A stretch of 64,000 nucleotides of DNA from Daejeonella lutea (GTDB taxonomy: Bacteria > Bacteroidota > Bacteroidia > Sphingobacteriales > Sphingobacteriaceae). The translations under genes were made by a program, and so were the position numbers. Numbering within the stretch: position 1 is the first letter of the stretch; each line of letters opens with the position of its first letter. Where the stretch lies: assembly GCF_900168015.1 (NCBI RefSeq), contig NZ_FUYR01000003.1, positions 186,001 to 250,000 on the forward strand, read 5' to 3'. This document shows positions 9,113 through 18,829 of this stretch, one piece after another. Under the pieces are notes generated by a model. It ran no database searches, was not told the origin of the DNA, and saw only the letters and a list, made by a program, of their open reading frames with translations.

Positions 9113-10468
9113 ATGAAAAAAACAGTTGTTATTGACGTTGTAGGTCTTTCTTCTTCAATAATTGGAGAACAGACCCCCTTCCTGAAAAAATACATGCACG
9201 GTAAATCTATGGTTAATATCGAGCCGGTATTGCCTGCGCTAACAACCACTGCGCAGTCTACATATGTAACCGGGAGATATCCGGATGCAACTGGGATTGT
9301 AGGCAATGGTTGGTATGACCACATTGATTGTGAGATCAAATTCTGGAAGCAGTCTAATAAACTTGTAGGTGCTGAAAAGATTTGGGAGAAGGCAAAGAAA
9401 GAAGATTCATCATTCACTTGCGCAAAAATGTTCTGGTGGTATAATATGTATTCATCAGCAGATTATGCCGTTACACCACGGCCTAATTATCTGGCCGATG
9501 GCCGTAAAATGCCAGACTGTTATTCACAACCTTCCGAGTTGCGGGATATCCTCCAGGAAAAGTTGGGCCAGTTCCCCTTGTTTCAATTCTGGGGACCCGG
9601 TGCTAACATTAAGTCGACGGAGTGGATAGCTGACGCTTCAGTACTTACTGATGAGTTATATGACCCAACGCTCACACTTATATACCTACCGCACCTTGAC
9701 TATTGCCTTCAGAAATTCGGGCCGGATCTCTTAAAAATTTCTAAAGAGTTGAACGAGATCGACGAAGTAATTAAGAAGCTGGTCTTATATTATGAAGAGC
9801 GGGGAGCCGAAATATTGATATTGTCAGAATATGGGATTTCACCGGTAAGCAAACCGATTCATATTAACCGGTTCTTGAGAGAAAATGATCTTCTGAATAT
9901 ACGAGTTGAGAGGGGGCTTGAGCTCTTAGACGCGGGCGCTTCCAAAGCATTTGCAGTAGCTGATCACCAAATCGCTCATGTGTACATAAATGATAAGTCT
10001 GTTTCGGAAAAAGTAAGGTCATTGCTCGACACCGTGCCGGGGATTGAGCTAGTTCTTGATAAGGAGGGTCAAAAATCCCATCACCTTAACCATGAGCGTT
10101 CGGGCGACCTGGTTTTAGTGGCGGACAAAGACAGCTGGTTTACATATTATTTCTGGCTGGATGACTCTAGGGCTCCCGATTATGCAAGATGTGTCGATAT
10201 TCATAAAAAGCCTGGCTATGACCCGGTGGAGATGTTCATGAGCTCCAAACTGCGGGCAGGATACAAGTTGTTAAAAAAGAAGACAGGATTTCGTTATGTA
10301 ATGGATGTGATTCCTCTTGATGCTACCCTGATCAAAGGATCACATGGACGTACTAACATTGAAAGTCATTATAAGCCTGTGTTGATATCAAATGCCCGGT
10401 CCTTGCCGGACCAAATTGCCCCGACTCAGGTATTCGACGTTATTTGGTCGGCTTTAACTGGTGATTAA
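9113..10468 (+). CDS. eboF: EboF, alkaline phosphatase superfamily (nucleotide pyrophosphatase-like)
   Basis: A 451-residue protein of the type I phosphodiesterase/nucleotide pyrophosphatase branch of the alkaline phosphatase superfamily. The nucleophile region ALTTTAQSTYVTGRYP is at residues 42-57. Metal-ligand segments include the early IDVVG, LPHLDYCLQKFGP (Asp/His pair), ILSEYGIS and, near the C-terminus, KGSHGR. It lacks a signal peptide, so it is predicted cytoplasmic. As last gene of the ebo cluster it may remove phosphate or a nucleotide from the pathway intermediate. It is followed by a 100-base gap before the ECF sigma gene. Confidence 0.85.
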   Translation: MKKTVVIDVVGLSSSIIGEQTPFLKKYMHGKSMVNIEPVLPALTTTAQSTYVTGRYPDATGIVGNGWYDHIDCEIKFWKQSNKLVGAEKIWEKAKKEDSSFTCAKMFWWYNMYSSADYAVTPRPNYLADGRKMPDCYSQPSELRDILQEKLGQFPLFQFWGPGANIKSTEWIADASVLTDELYDPTLTLIYLPHLDYCLQKFGPDLLKISKELNEIDEVIKKLVLYYEERGAEILILSEYGISPVSKPIHINRFLRENDLLNIRVERGLELLDAGASKAFAVADHQIAHVYINDKSVSEKVRSLLDTVPGIELVLDKEGQKSHHLNHERSGDLVLVADKDSWFTYYFWLDDSRAPDYARCVDIHKKPGYDPVEMFMSSKLRAGYKLLKKKTGFRYVMDVIPLDATLIKGSHGRTNIESHYKPVLISNARSLPDQIAPTQVFDVIWSALTGD

Positions 10469-10568
10469 TCATTAGTGAGAATCAACTTTTTTCAATTCTA
10501 CCTACCTTGATGAGTATAATAATATATTTATTTAATTTTTTTAAATTAGCATAGCATACTTCAATAAG

Positions 10569-11135
10569 GTGAAAAAACAGTTTAAGGAGCTTCCTGGTAT
10601 TGTTAAAAGGCTTGCCGAAGCAAGTTCGGAGGCTGCTTATCAGGAACTTTTTAATATTTTATATTCGCCGCTCAGAAAATTTGCATTTTGTATGCTTCAC
10701 TCCAATGAAGAAGCGGAGGAAGTTGCAGAAGATGTACTGGTGACATTATGGCGCAAGCGCAAAACGCTTTCGGATATCAATAATATTCACGTATACGCAC
10801 TGGTAATTGCTAAGAACTTATCTCTGAATATCCTTCAAAAAAGGTCCCGATACAATACGGCTTCATTGGATGAAATAGATGTCAGTTTTTGCTTTGATAA
10901 TTCTACCCCTGAACAGATCATCATAGACAACGAGCTTAAAAAGCGACTTGAAAATGCTATTCAGTCCTTGCCTCCCAAATGTCAGCTAGTATTTAAACTC
11001 GCCAAGGAAAATGATTTGAGTTATAAAGAAATTGGAGAGGTTTTATCAATTTCTGTCAAAACAGTCGATGCACACCTTGTAGCAGCTACCCAGAAGCTCG
11101 CAAAAATATTTAAGGAAGAATTTCAGATTAAATGA
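10569..11135 (+). CDS. ECF RNA polymerase sigma factor (FecI-type)
   Basis: A 188-residue ECF sigma factor. Sigma-70 region 2 lies at about residues 25-95 (NEEAEEVAEDVLVTLWRKRK), and region 4 at about 125-180 (LPPKCQLVFKLAKENDLSYK, then a helix-turn-helix with SISVKTVDAHL). The start is GTG; no ATG lies in frame before the conserved region. It precedes a FecR gene and a SusC/SusD pair whose SusC has an N-terminal signalling domain. This is the classical arrangement in which substrate binding outside the cell is relayed through SusC and FecR to release the sigma factor, which then transcribes the SusC/SusD genes. Confidence 0.93.
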   Translation: MKKQFKELPGIVKRLAEASSEAAYQELFNILYSPLRKFAFCMLHSNEEAEEVAEDVLVTLWRKRKTLSDINNIHVYALVIAKNLSLNILQKRSRYNTASLDEIDVSFCFDNSTPEQIIIDNELKKRLENAIQSLPPKCQLVFKLAKENDLSYKEIGEVLSISVKTVDAHLVAATQKLAKIFKEEFQIK

Positions 11136-11250
11136 GCTGGTAGTTCGGGAGCCGAATAACTTCTAAATAATTTACAGCTGCATTAAATTTTCAGATTGAC
11201 TAGGGAGTTCCTCTAAATCTCATGTCCTTTTATCAAATGCCTTATTTTTA

Positions 11251-12294
11251 ATGGACGAAAATAGAATCGTAGAATTATTAACCAGAAAGATTGCGGGTGA
11301 AGCCAGTGCCGAGGAGTTGGGGGAATTGTCATATCTCTTGACAAAATATCCGGATTCTGTGTATTATGAAGCCTTGCTGGAGCAAGTATGGGAAATTGGA
11401 AAGAAGGATGACATTGAGGATTTAGCCGGAGCATTCAAGAAGCATAAGTTTAAATTTAAGGATGACTTAAAGTTCAAATCATACAGTAATCTAAAGGAAC
11501 TATTTAACAGACCAGCAGTTTTTGCGATAGCATTTGCATTTCTTTTTTTTTCAGCGGCAGCATTTATTCTAAATAAATACGACCAGCGTGTTCCAAAACA
11601 AAGGATAGAGATCATAGCCGGGAAGGGCGTGCGAAAGGAGATCAAGTTACCTGATGGCACCCTGGTTAGGCTTAATAGCGATAGTAAAATATCCTATGAT
11701 CCGGATATGCTTAAGAATGATCAGCGTGAAGTAAAACTTACCGGCGAAGCATTCTTTAATGTTGCGCATGATGGAAATCATCCTTTCATAGCTACCACAA
11801 GCAAAGTTGCTGTAAGGGTTTTGGGCACTTCATTTAATGTTAAGGAGTATCCCGGAGAGCGGAAATCGGAAACAACACTTCTCCAAGGGTCAATTGAGTT
11901 GACCATTAATAATCGTTCCGATCAAAAGTTTCTTCTCAAGCCTTTAGAGAAATTTGCGCTGGTAGAAAAAAGCAGTAAGGCTGCTGCGACCAATAATAAT
12001 TCTGTTCTGATGATTGAACATATCTCCCCCGTTAAACTTGGAAGTACTGAGTATATCAGTGAAACCTCCTGGGCAGAAAACAAACTTGTGTTTCAGAATG
12101 AATCTTTCGAAGACCTACTGCCAAAACTTGAGAGATGGTACAATGTAAAGATCGAGTTGAACGATACGAAAATCAAGTCATTTCGTTTTACCGGAATTTT
12201 TATAGACGAGAATGTTGTTGAAGCTCTTGAAGCAATGAAATTGATTAAACCCTTTAACTATAAACTCACTGCTAATGAAATAAAGATTTACTAA
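11251..12294 (+). CDS. FecR-family anti-sigma factor
   Basis: A 347-residue inner-membrane anti-sigma regulator. The cytoplasmic N-terminus of about 85 residues, a single membrane helix at about residues 88-108 (AFAFLFFSAAAFILNKY), the periplasmic FecR domain with its RKEIKLPDGTLVRLNSDSK and REVKLTGEAFFNVAHD segments, and a C-terminal secretin-like domain (DUF4974-type; SFRFTGIFIDENVVEALEAM) are all visible. It lies between the sigma factor and SusC genes, 115 bases after the former. It is expected to hold the sigma factor inactive until the STN domain of the following SusC protein signals. Confidence 0.93.
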   Translation: MDENRIVELLTRKIAGEASAEELGELSYLLTKYPDSVYYEALLEQVWEIGKKDDIEDLAGAFKKHKFKFKDDLKFKSYSNLKELFNRPAVFAIAFAFLFFSAAAFILNKYDQRVPKQRIEIIAGKGVRKEIKLPDGTLVRLNSDSKISYDPDMLKNDQREVKLTGEAFFNVAHDGNHPFIATTSKVAVRVLGTSFNVKEYPGERKSETTLLQGSIELTINNRSDQKFLLKPLEKFALVEKSSKAAATNNNSVLMIEHISPVKLGSTEYISETSWAENKLVFQNESFEDLLPKLERWYNVKIELNDTKIKSFRFTGIFIDENVVEALEAMKLIKPFNYKLTANEIKIY

Positions 12295-12302
12295 GCAAAA
12301 AA

Positions 12303-12328
12303 GCAGGAAATGCGCCAACATTCCCTGC
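12303..12328. promoter_or_regulatory. Hairpin between fecR-like and susC-like genes
   Basis: Arms GCAGGAAATG and CATTCCCTGC pair over 10 positions with one mismatch around a 6-base loop. There is no T-run on the plus-strand side, so it is a poor plus-strand terminator. On the minus strand the stem is followed by a run of six T. It may act as a transcript-end or processing signal separating the regulator and transporter transcripts (inference). Confidence 0.4.
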
Positions 12329-12391
12329 CCTAAAAATCCAATCGTAGTTCGCACTACATATCAGATTATTAACCTTGTAATTCACAAAATT

Positions 12392-15300
12392 ATGAAAAAA
12401 AAAGAACTATGCTACAAAGTTCTATTTCCTGAAATCTCGCAAAAAAAGCTCTTATTAATGTTAAACTGGACAATCATACTTACTTTTCTGCTTGTCTTGA
12501 AAGTGTCAGCAAACGGATATTCACAGAATGTGAGAGTGGATATTGATCTGCATGACGTAAAGTTCAAAAAAGCTTTTGCCATTCTTGAACAAAAAGCCAA
12601 TATCCGGTTATTGTACAGCGAAGAGAATTTGCCGGAAGGGAAATACGTAAGCCTCTCCGTAAAGGATACCCCGGTTATGGATGTACTGGGAATGATCCTC
12701 AAAGATACTGATCTCAAGTATCGTGTGATGGAGAATGGCCTTGTGGTCATATCACCGCAGGGTAAAGAAGATAAAGACATAGTTATCCGCGGTCAGGTTA
12801 CCGACTCAAAAGGGGAAACGCTGCCTGGGGTGAGTGTAAAAATCAAAGGTACTGCGATAGGGACCTCTACGGATGCTGATGGCAGATATACGCTGAATGT
12901 TCCGGACAACAGCACAATCGTATTTACTTATATCGGATTTTTGACCAAAGAAATATCCATCACGAATCAGAGTACAGTGGATGTGCGTTTAGAAGCTGAC
13001 TCAAAATCCTTGGATGAGGTCGTAGTTATAGGATATGGCTCACAGAAAAGAAGTGAAATTACCGGAGCTATTTCTACTGTTGGTGGGAAGGATATTGCCA
13101 CCATTACATCGGGTGGTGTACAAGAGGCACTTCAGGGACGTGCTGCAGGGGTAAATATCACCCCCACAAGCGGTCAGCCTGGTGGTGCCCTCGATATGAA
13201 CATTCGGGGTGTTGCCACATTTGGAAACGGTAATCCTTTGTTTGTAATCGATGGTGTGCCCGTGCTTAGTGAAGGTACTAGCAGGAATTTCAACCCCATC
13301 GCTACGATATCTCCGGACAATATCGAGTCAATTCAGATCCTGAAGGATGCTTCAGCAGCTGCAATCTATGGTGCGAGAGCCGCAAACGGAGTAGTATTGA
13401 TAACCACAAACCGCGGGGCCGCAGGAGAGAACAGAACGCAGGTCAAGATTTCCAGGGGAGTTTCCAATGTGGTGAACAAAATACCGATGATGACCTCCGC
13501 TCAATATATCCCATATGCTACTGAAGCTTACGTAAACAGTGGCCGCGCAATACCAGTTTCTTTTATTGAGCCCAATCTTTCGAAGAACTTAGCCAGGAGT
13601 ACAGATTGGCAAAAGGAAGGGTTTAGTTCGGCCGTGTTGCAAAACTATTGGTTTGGCGTATCGGGCGGCAATGACAACGCAACCTATTCCTTTTCGTCTG
13701 GTTACCTGAATGAAGATGGAACTCTGCCGCAAAGCGGATTTGCACGTTATTCTGTCAATATTAACTCTGATTTTAAAATTGGAAAATTTCTGAAGATCGG
13801 GGAAACTCTCGGATTAAGCCGGGCAGTCTGGGATGGTACCTTTAACCAGGCTTCCTCACCAATGCGACAACTACTTCAGCAATCGCCAACTGTTCCTGTT
13901 TACCATCCGACGGATGACGGGGGCTTTGATGGTCCGCGGTTGGAGTATTCCCCAGTAGGCCGTGCTAATACGATCGGGGATTTTACCCTTTTTGAAAACT
14001 ACCGTAAGCAGAATAAAGTGCTGGGTAATGTCTATGCAAACATCGACATCTTACCAGGCCTTTCGAATCGAACAAGTGCCGGAGGTGAGTTTTCCCTGGA
14101 TCGCACTTTTTCATTTACGCCTACTTATGTCATGGGCGATCGGGTCAACGCACTGGCAATTCTTTCAGAAGGGCGTGGAGATGAAAATGTTTATCTACTT
14201 GAGAATATTACGACCTATAAGAAGACTTTTAATGAAGTTCATGCATTGACTGCACTGGTAGGATTTACCCAGCAGGAAGCCTGGTCTACAGGTACAAATG
14301 TGGGTGTAAGGACTTTCGCCAGTAACGATCTACGTACCGTTGCTGCGGGTTTCGAACAGAGAAGTATCGGTGGCAACGAAACAGGTTGGGCGATCCAATC
14401 TCAGATTGGACGATTAAACTACAGTTTCGATAATAAATATAACATCATGGCTGTTGTCCGTCGCGACGGTTCTTCCCGCTTCGGAAGTAATAACCGGTAT
14501 GGGGTATTTCCTTCGATTTCAGGAAGCTGGGTAGCAAGTAATGAATCTTTCATGCAAAAGTCTCCCGCATTTTCCAACCTGACCTTACGAGCCAGCTATG
14601 GACAGGTGGGCAGCCAGGATGTGAGTGATTTCGCTCAATACGCAACTATTGCTTCAGGAGTGAATTATATTTTTGGTACGGGGCAGGCACAGATACCCGG
14701 CTCAACTTATTTAAACAGCGGTAACTCAAATCTAAGATGGGAGGTTACGACGCAAACAAATGTCGGCCTTGATCTGGGATTCCTGGATAACCGACTGTCA
14801 TTTGTAATGGACTACTATATCAAAAATACTGATGACATCCTTGTACAACTTCCTATTCCAACAACTTCGGGGATCAGAAGGACAAATGGTCCGTTTGTAA
14901 ATGCGGGTTCATTGCAGAATAAAGGCTTTGAGTTTAGTGCGAACTACCAGAATAAGGCTCTCGGGGATTTCAGTTATAGTTTCTCAGGCAATATTTCGAC
15001 AAATGAGAATAAGATAACATCTCTGAATTCCGGTCTGCCAATTTTTGCTCAACTCAATAGCGGTAAGCAGTCTGCCATAACTGTTACCCAGGAAGGCGGT
15101 GAGATTGGGGCATTTTATGGTTATGTGATGGAAGGGATCTTCAAAGATGCTGCTGATGTTGCCGCACATGCTTCTCAGCCTGGATCTGGACCCGGTGATG
15201 TAAAATTCAAGGATCTCGACGGGAATAAAGTAATTAATGCCCTGGATCAGCAAGTGATTGGAAGCCCGTCGCCGGATTTTGCATATGGCTTAAACACAAA

Positions 15301-15781
15301 TCTCAAATACAAGAATCTGGACATGGTAATTTTCCTTCATGGGAAGCAGGGACAGGATCTATATAATTTAGTTTGGGCAGATTTGAATGAAGGAGAAGGC
15401 GATAATAATGCGACCACAGAAATGCTCCAGCGTTGGACTCCGACAAATCCGAGTTCTACTATTCCCAGGGCCGTTACGGGTAATCCAGGCCAAAATACCC
15501 GGCCATCTTCCAGGTTCATAGAAGATGGGTCATTCCTCCGGCTTCAGAACGTTCAGTTAGGTTATAATTTTTCTTCTTCCTTAGCGAAAAAGCTAAGTGC
15601 GCAACGAGTACGTGTTTATGTGTCAGGTCAAAACCTGCACACTTTCACCAAGTACAAAGGATTTAATCCGGAGATTGGAAAATTGACCGAAGGGTCCCGC
15701 AGTTCATTAACCAAGGGTATCGACTTCGCGATGTACCCACTTCCAAGAACATTTGAGGCGGGTATTCAGGTTGATTTTTAA
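12392..15781 (+). CDS. SusC/RagA-type TonB-linked outer membrane transporter with STN signalling domain
   Basis: An 1129-residue TonB-dependent outer-membrane transporter. In order: signal region (residues 1-45), STN domain (about 50-118) that transmits to FecR, carboxypeptidase-regulatory-like domain (about 130-200), plug beginning SLDEVVVIGYGSQKRSEITG at about residue 206, and a large beta-barrel ending in the aromatic strand TFEAGIQVDF. The STN domain and adjacent sigma/FecR genes mark it as a transducer that induces its own expression. With the SusD partner it forms a substrate-importing complex. The substrate is unknown; no glycoside hydrolase lies nearby, so the target may be a peptide or other small molecule rather than a polysaccharide. 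Confidence 0.96.
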   Translation: MKKKELCYKVLFPEISQKKLLLMLNWTIILTFLLVLKVSANGYSQNVRVDIDLHDVKFKKAFAILEQKANIRLLYSEENLPEGKYVSLSVKDTPVMDVLGMILKDTDLKYRVMENGLVVISPQGKEDKDIVIRGQVTDSKGETLPGVSVKIKGTAIGTSTDADGRYTLNVPDNSTIVFTYIGFLTKEISITNQSTVDVRLEADSKSLDEVVVIGYGSQKRSEITGAISTVGGKDIATITSGGVQEALQGRAAGVNITPTSGQPGGALDMNIRGVATFGNGNPLFVIDGVPVLSEGTSRNFNPIATISPDNIESIQILKDASAAAIYGARAANGVVLITTNRGAAGENRTQVKISRGVSNVVNKIPMMTSAQYIPYATEAYVNSGRAIPVSFIEPNLSKNLARSTDWQKEGFSSAVLQNYWFGVSGGNDNATYSFSSGYLNEDGTLPQSGFARYSVNINSDFKIGKFLKIGETLGLSRAVWDGTFNQASSPMRQLLQQSPTVPVYHPTDDGGFDGPRLEYSPVGRANTIGDFTLFENYRKQNKVLGNVYANIDILPGLSNRTSAGGEFSLDRTFSFTPTYVMGDRVNALAILSEGRGDENVYLLENITTYKKTFNEVHALTALVGFTQQEAWSTGTNVGVRTFASNDLRTVAAGFEQRSIGGNETGWAIQSQIGRLNYSFDNKYNIMAVVRRDGSSRFGSNNRYGVFPSISGSWVASNESFMQKSPAFSNLTLRASYGQVGSQDVSDFAQYATIASGVNYIFGTGQAQIPGSTYLNSGNSNLRWEVTTQTNVGLDLGFLDNRLSFVMDYYIKNTDDILVQLPIPTTSGIRRTNGPFVNAGSLQNKGFEFSANYQNKALGDFSYSFSGNISTNENKITSLNSGLPIFAQLNSGKQSAITVTQEGGEIGAFYGYVMEGIFKDAADVAAHASQPGSGPGDVKFKDLDGNKVINALDQQVIGSPSPDFAYGLNTNLKYKNLDMVIFLHGKQGQDLYNLVWADLNEGEGDNNATTEMLQRWTPTNPSSTIPRAVTGNPGQNTRPSSRFIEDGSFLRLQNVQLGYNFSSSLAKKLSAQRVRVYVSGQNLHTFTKYKGFNPEIGKLTEGSRSSLTKGIDFAMYPLPRTFEAGIQVDF

Positions 15782-15802
15782 TTATAAGAAAGGAGAAATT
15801 AC

Positions 15803-17251
15803 ATGAAAACCACTATAAAATCATTCATCGTATTATTATCAGTCCTGGCTCTTGCCGGATGCAACAAAGATTTTCTGGATGTTGAACCACCTAGTTCGCT
15901 TACCGGGAACTCATATTTCCGAAATGCTACGGACGCAGAAGCTTCAATCGCAGCAGCCTACAAGCCTCTTCAATCGACCGGTAATCTTGCAAAGATTACC
16001 GAAGCTCCGCTAGAGGATATAGTTATTTTTAATACACAAGGCTTAAACCTCGACTCGTGGAGCTTTGACGCCAATGATGCAATAATCGATGACGTATGGC
16101 AAAATGCGTATGAAGGAGTGTTCCGTGCAAATGTTGTTCTCGGGCAAGTGCCCAAGATCAGTATGCCTGATGCGCAGAAAAACAGGATACTGGGAGAAGC
16201 CAGGTTCTTGCGGGCTTATTATTACTTTCAATTAGTCACTAACTTTGGAGATGTGCCCCTGGTAAAGGAAGCTGATCCTGCTGATCCATCAAAAGCGGCA
16301 TTAGCAAGAAGCCCACAAACGGAGGTTTATACGTTTATTGTAGATGATCTCAAACAGGCTGAAACCCTATTGCCAGCACAGTCTGCTTATGCTGCGGCAG
16401 ATATTGGACGCGCTTCTAAAGGGGCAGCTCAGGCGTTATTGGGTAAGGTTTATCTCTATCAGAAAAATTACCCACTTGCCGAGTCAACTTTGAATACAGT
16501 GATTAACACTGGGGGGTATTCACTTGTGCCTAATTTCGCTGATCTGTTGATTAAGGATAATAATTCAGAATCAATCCTGGAGGTTCAATTTGCAGATCTG
16601 CCTGGTCAGGGTACGGCACGCATCACCAATGATTATCCTCAGGGACAGGGCGGCTTCGCTAATTTGTTGCCGTCTCAAAGCCTTGTAGACGCGTTTGAAA
16701 ACTATTCAGGTCCAACAGCTATCAACGGAAAAGACCCGAGATTATTCCACTCTATTTTTCGTGATCAGGATCCCTATGATGCGGTATCTCCACGGTTCCT
16801 GAAAGCATGGACCCCAACCGGCTACGCCCGCAGAAAGGGAATGTTTCCCGTGATCAGAACGAATAATGGGAATCTGGGGATTAATTTTCCTTTAATAAGA
16901 CTTGCTGATGTGCTGTTAATGTATGCTGAAGCGGCTAATGAAAATAATCATCCGGCAGATGCAATCAATGCAATTAATAAAGTCAGGGCCCGGCCTACCG
17001 TTGCCATGCCACCACTTCCTGCACCTGGATATCCGGTTGGAACGAAACAAGAGATTTTTAATGCAATAGTGCACGAAAGGAGAGTAGAACTGGCCTTCGA
17101 GTATCATCGCCTGAATGATCTTCGCCGGTGGGGACTTGCAGCTGCTACCCTGGGATCATTAGGGTACACTGATCCAAAGCACAAATATTTTCCGATACCG
17201 CAGCAGGAGATCAATACAAATCCCAAGCTGGTCCAGAATCAGGGATATTAA
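15803..17251 (+). CDS. SusD/RagB-family outer membrane substrate-binding lipoprotein
   Basis: A 482-residue surface lipoprotein. The signal peptide ends with the lipobox LAGC (Cys at about residue 20), followed by NKDFLDVEPPSSLTGNSYF, the typical SusD N-terminus. TPR-like helices follow, as does the C-terminal signature EIFNAIVHERRVELAFEYHR with LNDLRRWG. It caps the SusC barrel encoded 21 bases upstream and would bind the transported substrate. It is the last gene of the sigma-FecR-SusCD group; the next gene follows after 188 bases. Confidence 0.96.
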   Translation: MKTTIKSFIVLLSVLALAGCNKDFLDVEPPSSLTGNSYFRNATDAEASIAAAYKPLQSTGNLAKITEAPLEDIVIFNTQGLNLDSWSFDANDAIIDDVWQNAYEGVFRANVVLGQVPKISMPDAQKNRILGEARFLRAYYYFQLVTNFGDVPLVKEADPADPSKAALARSPQTEVYTFIVDDLKQAETLLPAQSAYAAADIGRASKGAAQALLGKVYLYQKNYPLAESTLNTVINTGGYSLVPNFADLLIKDNNSESILEVQFADLPGQGTARITNDYPQGQGGFANLLPSQSLVDAFENYSGPTAINGKDPRLFHSIFRDQDPYDAVSPRFLKAWTPTGYARRKGMFPVIRTNNGNLGINFPLIRLADVLLMYAEAANENNHPADAINAINKVRARPTVAMPPLPAPGYPVGTKQEIFNAIVHERRVELAFEYHRLNDLRRWGLAAATLGSLGYTDPKHKYFPIPQQEINTNPKLVQNQGY

Positions 17252-17439
17252 TTCTCTGCTTGATCATGAATCACCACAGGAACCTGTCCCGACGCCAGTC
17301 TGGATGGGTTTCTTAACTTTCCTGGTCAACTTATACCAGTGAAAAAATTACAGTCTAAAGCTCTAGTTTTTTCAAATTTTTTAATAACATTTAGACTTAA
17401 GAATTTAATGCTCAAATGTTATTTAACAGCCTTTAAATC

Positions 17440-18717
17440 ATGAAGATAAAGAACTTACTAATCCTTGCTTTCTGTTTGTTAAGCATCCATTCGATTGCGC
17501 AGGACGCCCAGCCTGCTTACGCCATAATTATAAAAGGTGGTCACGTGATGGATCCTAAAAATAATATTGATGGGGTTATGGATGTGGCAATCAACAAGGA
17601 AGGCAAAATTGCAGCCGTGTCAAAAAACATCGATGCTAAATCTGCTGCAAGGGTTCTGGATGCTAAGGGCCTCCTTGTTATTCCAGGAATAATAGATATG
17701 CATACACATAATTTTGCTGGAGTTGAACCCGACCGGTATTTGAGAAATAGCTACTATGCAAACATGCCTGATGGCTTTACATTTCGTGTTGGTGTTACCA
17801 CCGTGGTTGATGCTGGTAGCGCCGGATGGAAAACCTTTGAAAAATTTAAAGATCAGACCATCGACAGATCAAGAACGCGGGTCTTGTCTTTCTTGAATAT
17901 CGTGGGCGAGGGTATGCCTGGAGGTGCTTTTGAGCAAAGTAATGAAGACATGGATGCACGTAAATCTGCAGAGATGGCTACAAAATACCGCAACCTTATC
18001 GTTGGTTTCAAAGTGGCACACTATAACAAGCCAGACTGGGTGCCAATTGACCGGGCCATTGAGGCAGGAAAGATGGCAGGTAACCTGCCTGTGATTGTCG
18101 ACTTTGGGGGTGGAGGATTGTCGCTGGAGGAGTTAACAATGAAGAAATTCCGCCCAGGTGATATTTATACGCATACCTATGGCGGTGGCGGCTCAGGCCG
18201 TGAAGCAATTACAGATGAAGCTACTAAACAGCTGCGGCCTTTCGTATTTGAAGCACAGAAAAGGGGTGTGATCTGGGACGTTGGCCATGGTGCTGCGAGC
18301 TTCTCTTTCGCACACGCTATACCAGCGAGTAAAGCGGGTTTTTGGCCTGATGTCATCAGCACGGATCATCATGGGGGCAGTATGAACTCTGCGATGAAGG
18401 ATATCCTAAATGTTATGACTAAAATGAGAGCCCTGGGAATGAGTGTTCCTGCAATTATAAAGTCAGTTACCTGGAAGCCTGCTCAGGTTATACACCATGA
18501 AGAACTGGGTAATTTATCGGTTGGCTCAGAAGGCGACGTGACCGTTCTTCGGATTCGTAAGGGGAAATTCGGTGTATATGACCAGATGGGGCAGAAGGTG
18601 CCCGCTAAAGAGAAGTTTGAAGCCGAGGCTACAATTAAAGGCGGAAGAGTTTTCTACGACTTGAATGGGCTTACTACACCAATCCCGCGGGTGGCAAACG
18701 GGCTTCCAGCTCTCTAG
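17440..18717 (+). CDS. Secreted amidohydrolase/deacetylase-family metallohydrolase
   Basis: A 425-residue amidohydrolase-superfamily enzyme of the dihydroorotase/deacetylase-like branch. It has a cleavable signal peptide (residues 1-21, ending SIAQ), then the beta-sandwich start IIIKGGHVMDPKNN, the metal motif GIIDMHTHNF (H88 and H90), later histidines in GDIYTHTYGG and DVGHGAASF, and the conserved aspartate-containing STDHHGG segment. The reaction is probably hydrolysis of an amide or N-acyl bond in the periplasm. Location after the SusCD pair suggests it processes the imported compound, although the 188-base gap could hold its own promoter. It is not a true dihydroorotase, since those are cytoplasmic. 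Confidence 0.85.
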   Translation: MKIKNLLILAFCLLSIHSIAQDAQPAYAIIIKGGHVMDPKNNIDGVMDVAINKEGKIAAVSKNIDAKSAARVLDAKGLLVIPGIIDMHTHNFAGVEPDRYLRNSYYANMPDGFTFRVGVTTVVDAGSAGWKTFEKFKDQTIDRSRTRVLSFLNIVGEGMPGGAFEQSNEDMDARKSAEMATKYRNLIVGFKVAHYNKPDWVPIDRAIEAGKMAGNLPVIVDFGGGGLSLEELTMKKFRPGDIYTHTYGGGGSGREAITDEATKQLRPFVFEAQKRGVIWDVGHGAASFSFAHAIPASKAGFWPDVISTDHHGGSMNSAMKDILNVMTKMRALGMSVPAIIKSVTWKPAQVIHHEELGNLSVGSEGDVTVLRIRKGKFGVYDQMGQKVPAKEKFEAEATIKGGRVFYDLNGLTTPIPRVANGLPAL

Positions 18718-18753
18718 TAGTCTAAAATATTATTAAGGTATTATCAAACTGAA

Positions 18754-18789
18754 AAATAAGGGTGCAGAAAAATCTTCTGTACCCTATTT
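18754..18789. terminator. Hairpin terminator after amidohydrolase gene
   Basis: GGGTGCAGAA and TTCTGTACCC form a 10-position stem with one mismatch and a 5-base loop, extended by flanking AAATA and TATTT. It lies 40 bases after the amidohydrolase stop. The T-run is short, so confidence is moderate. Confidence 0.55.
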
Positions 18790-18829
18790 CGTTATTATCT
18801 TATGATCTGTTCCTCTAGAGTGGCCCTGG

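Noticed and set aside
17252-17439. Short ATG frame of 16 codons in the gap after the SusD gene
   Set aside because: Too short and featureless to support; the gap more likely holds a promoter for the amidohydrolase gene.
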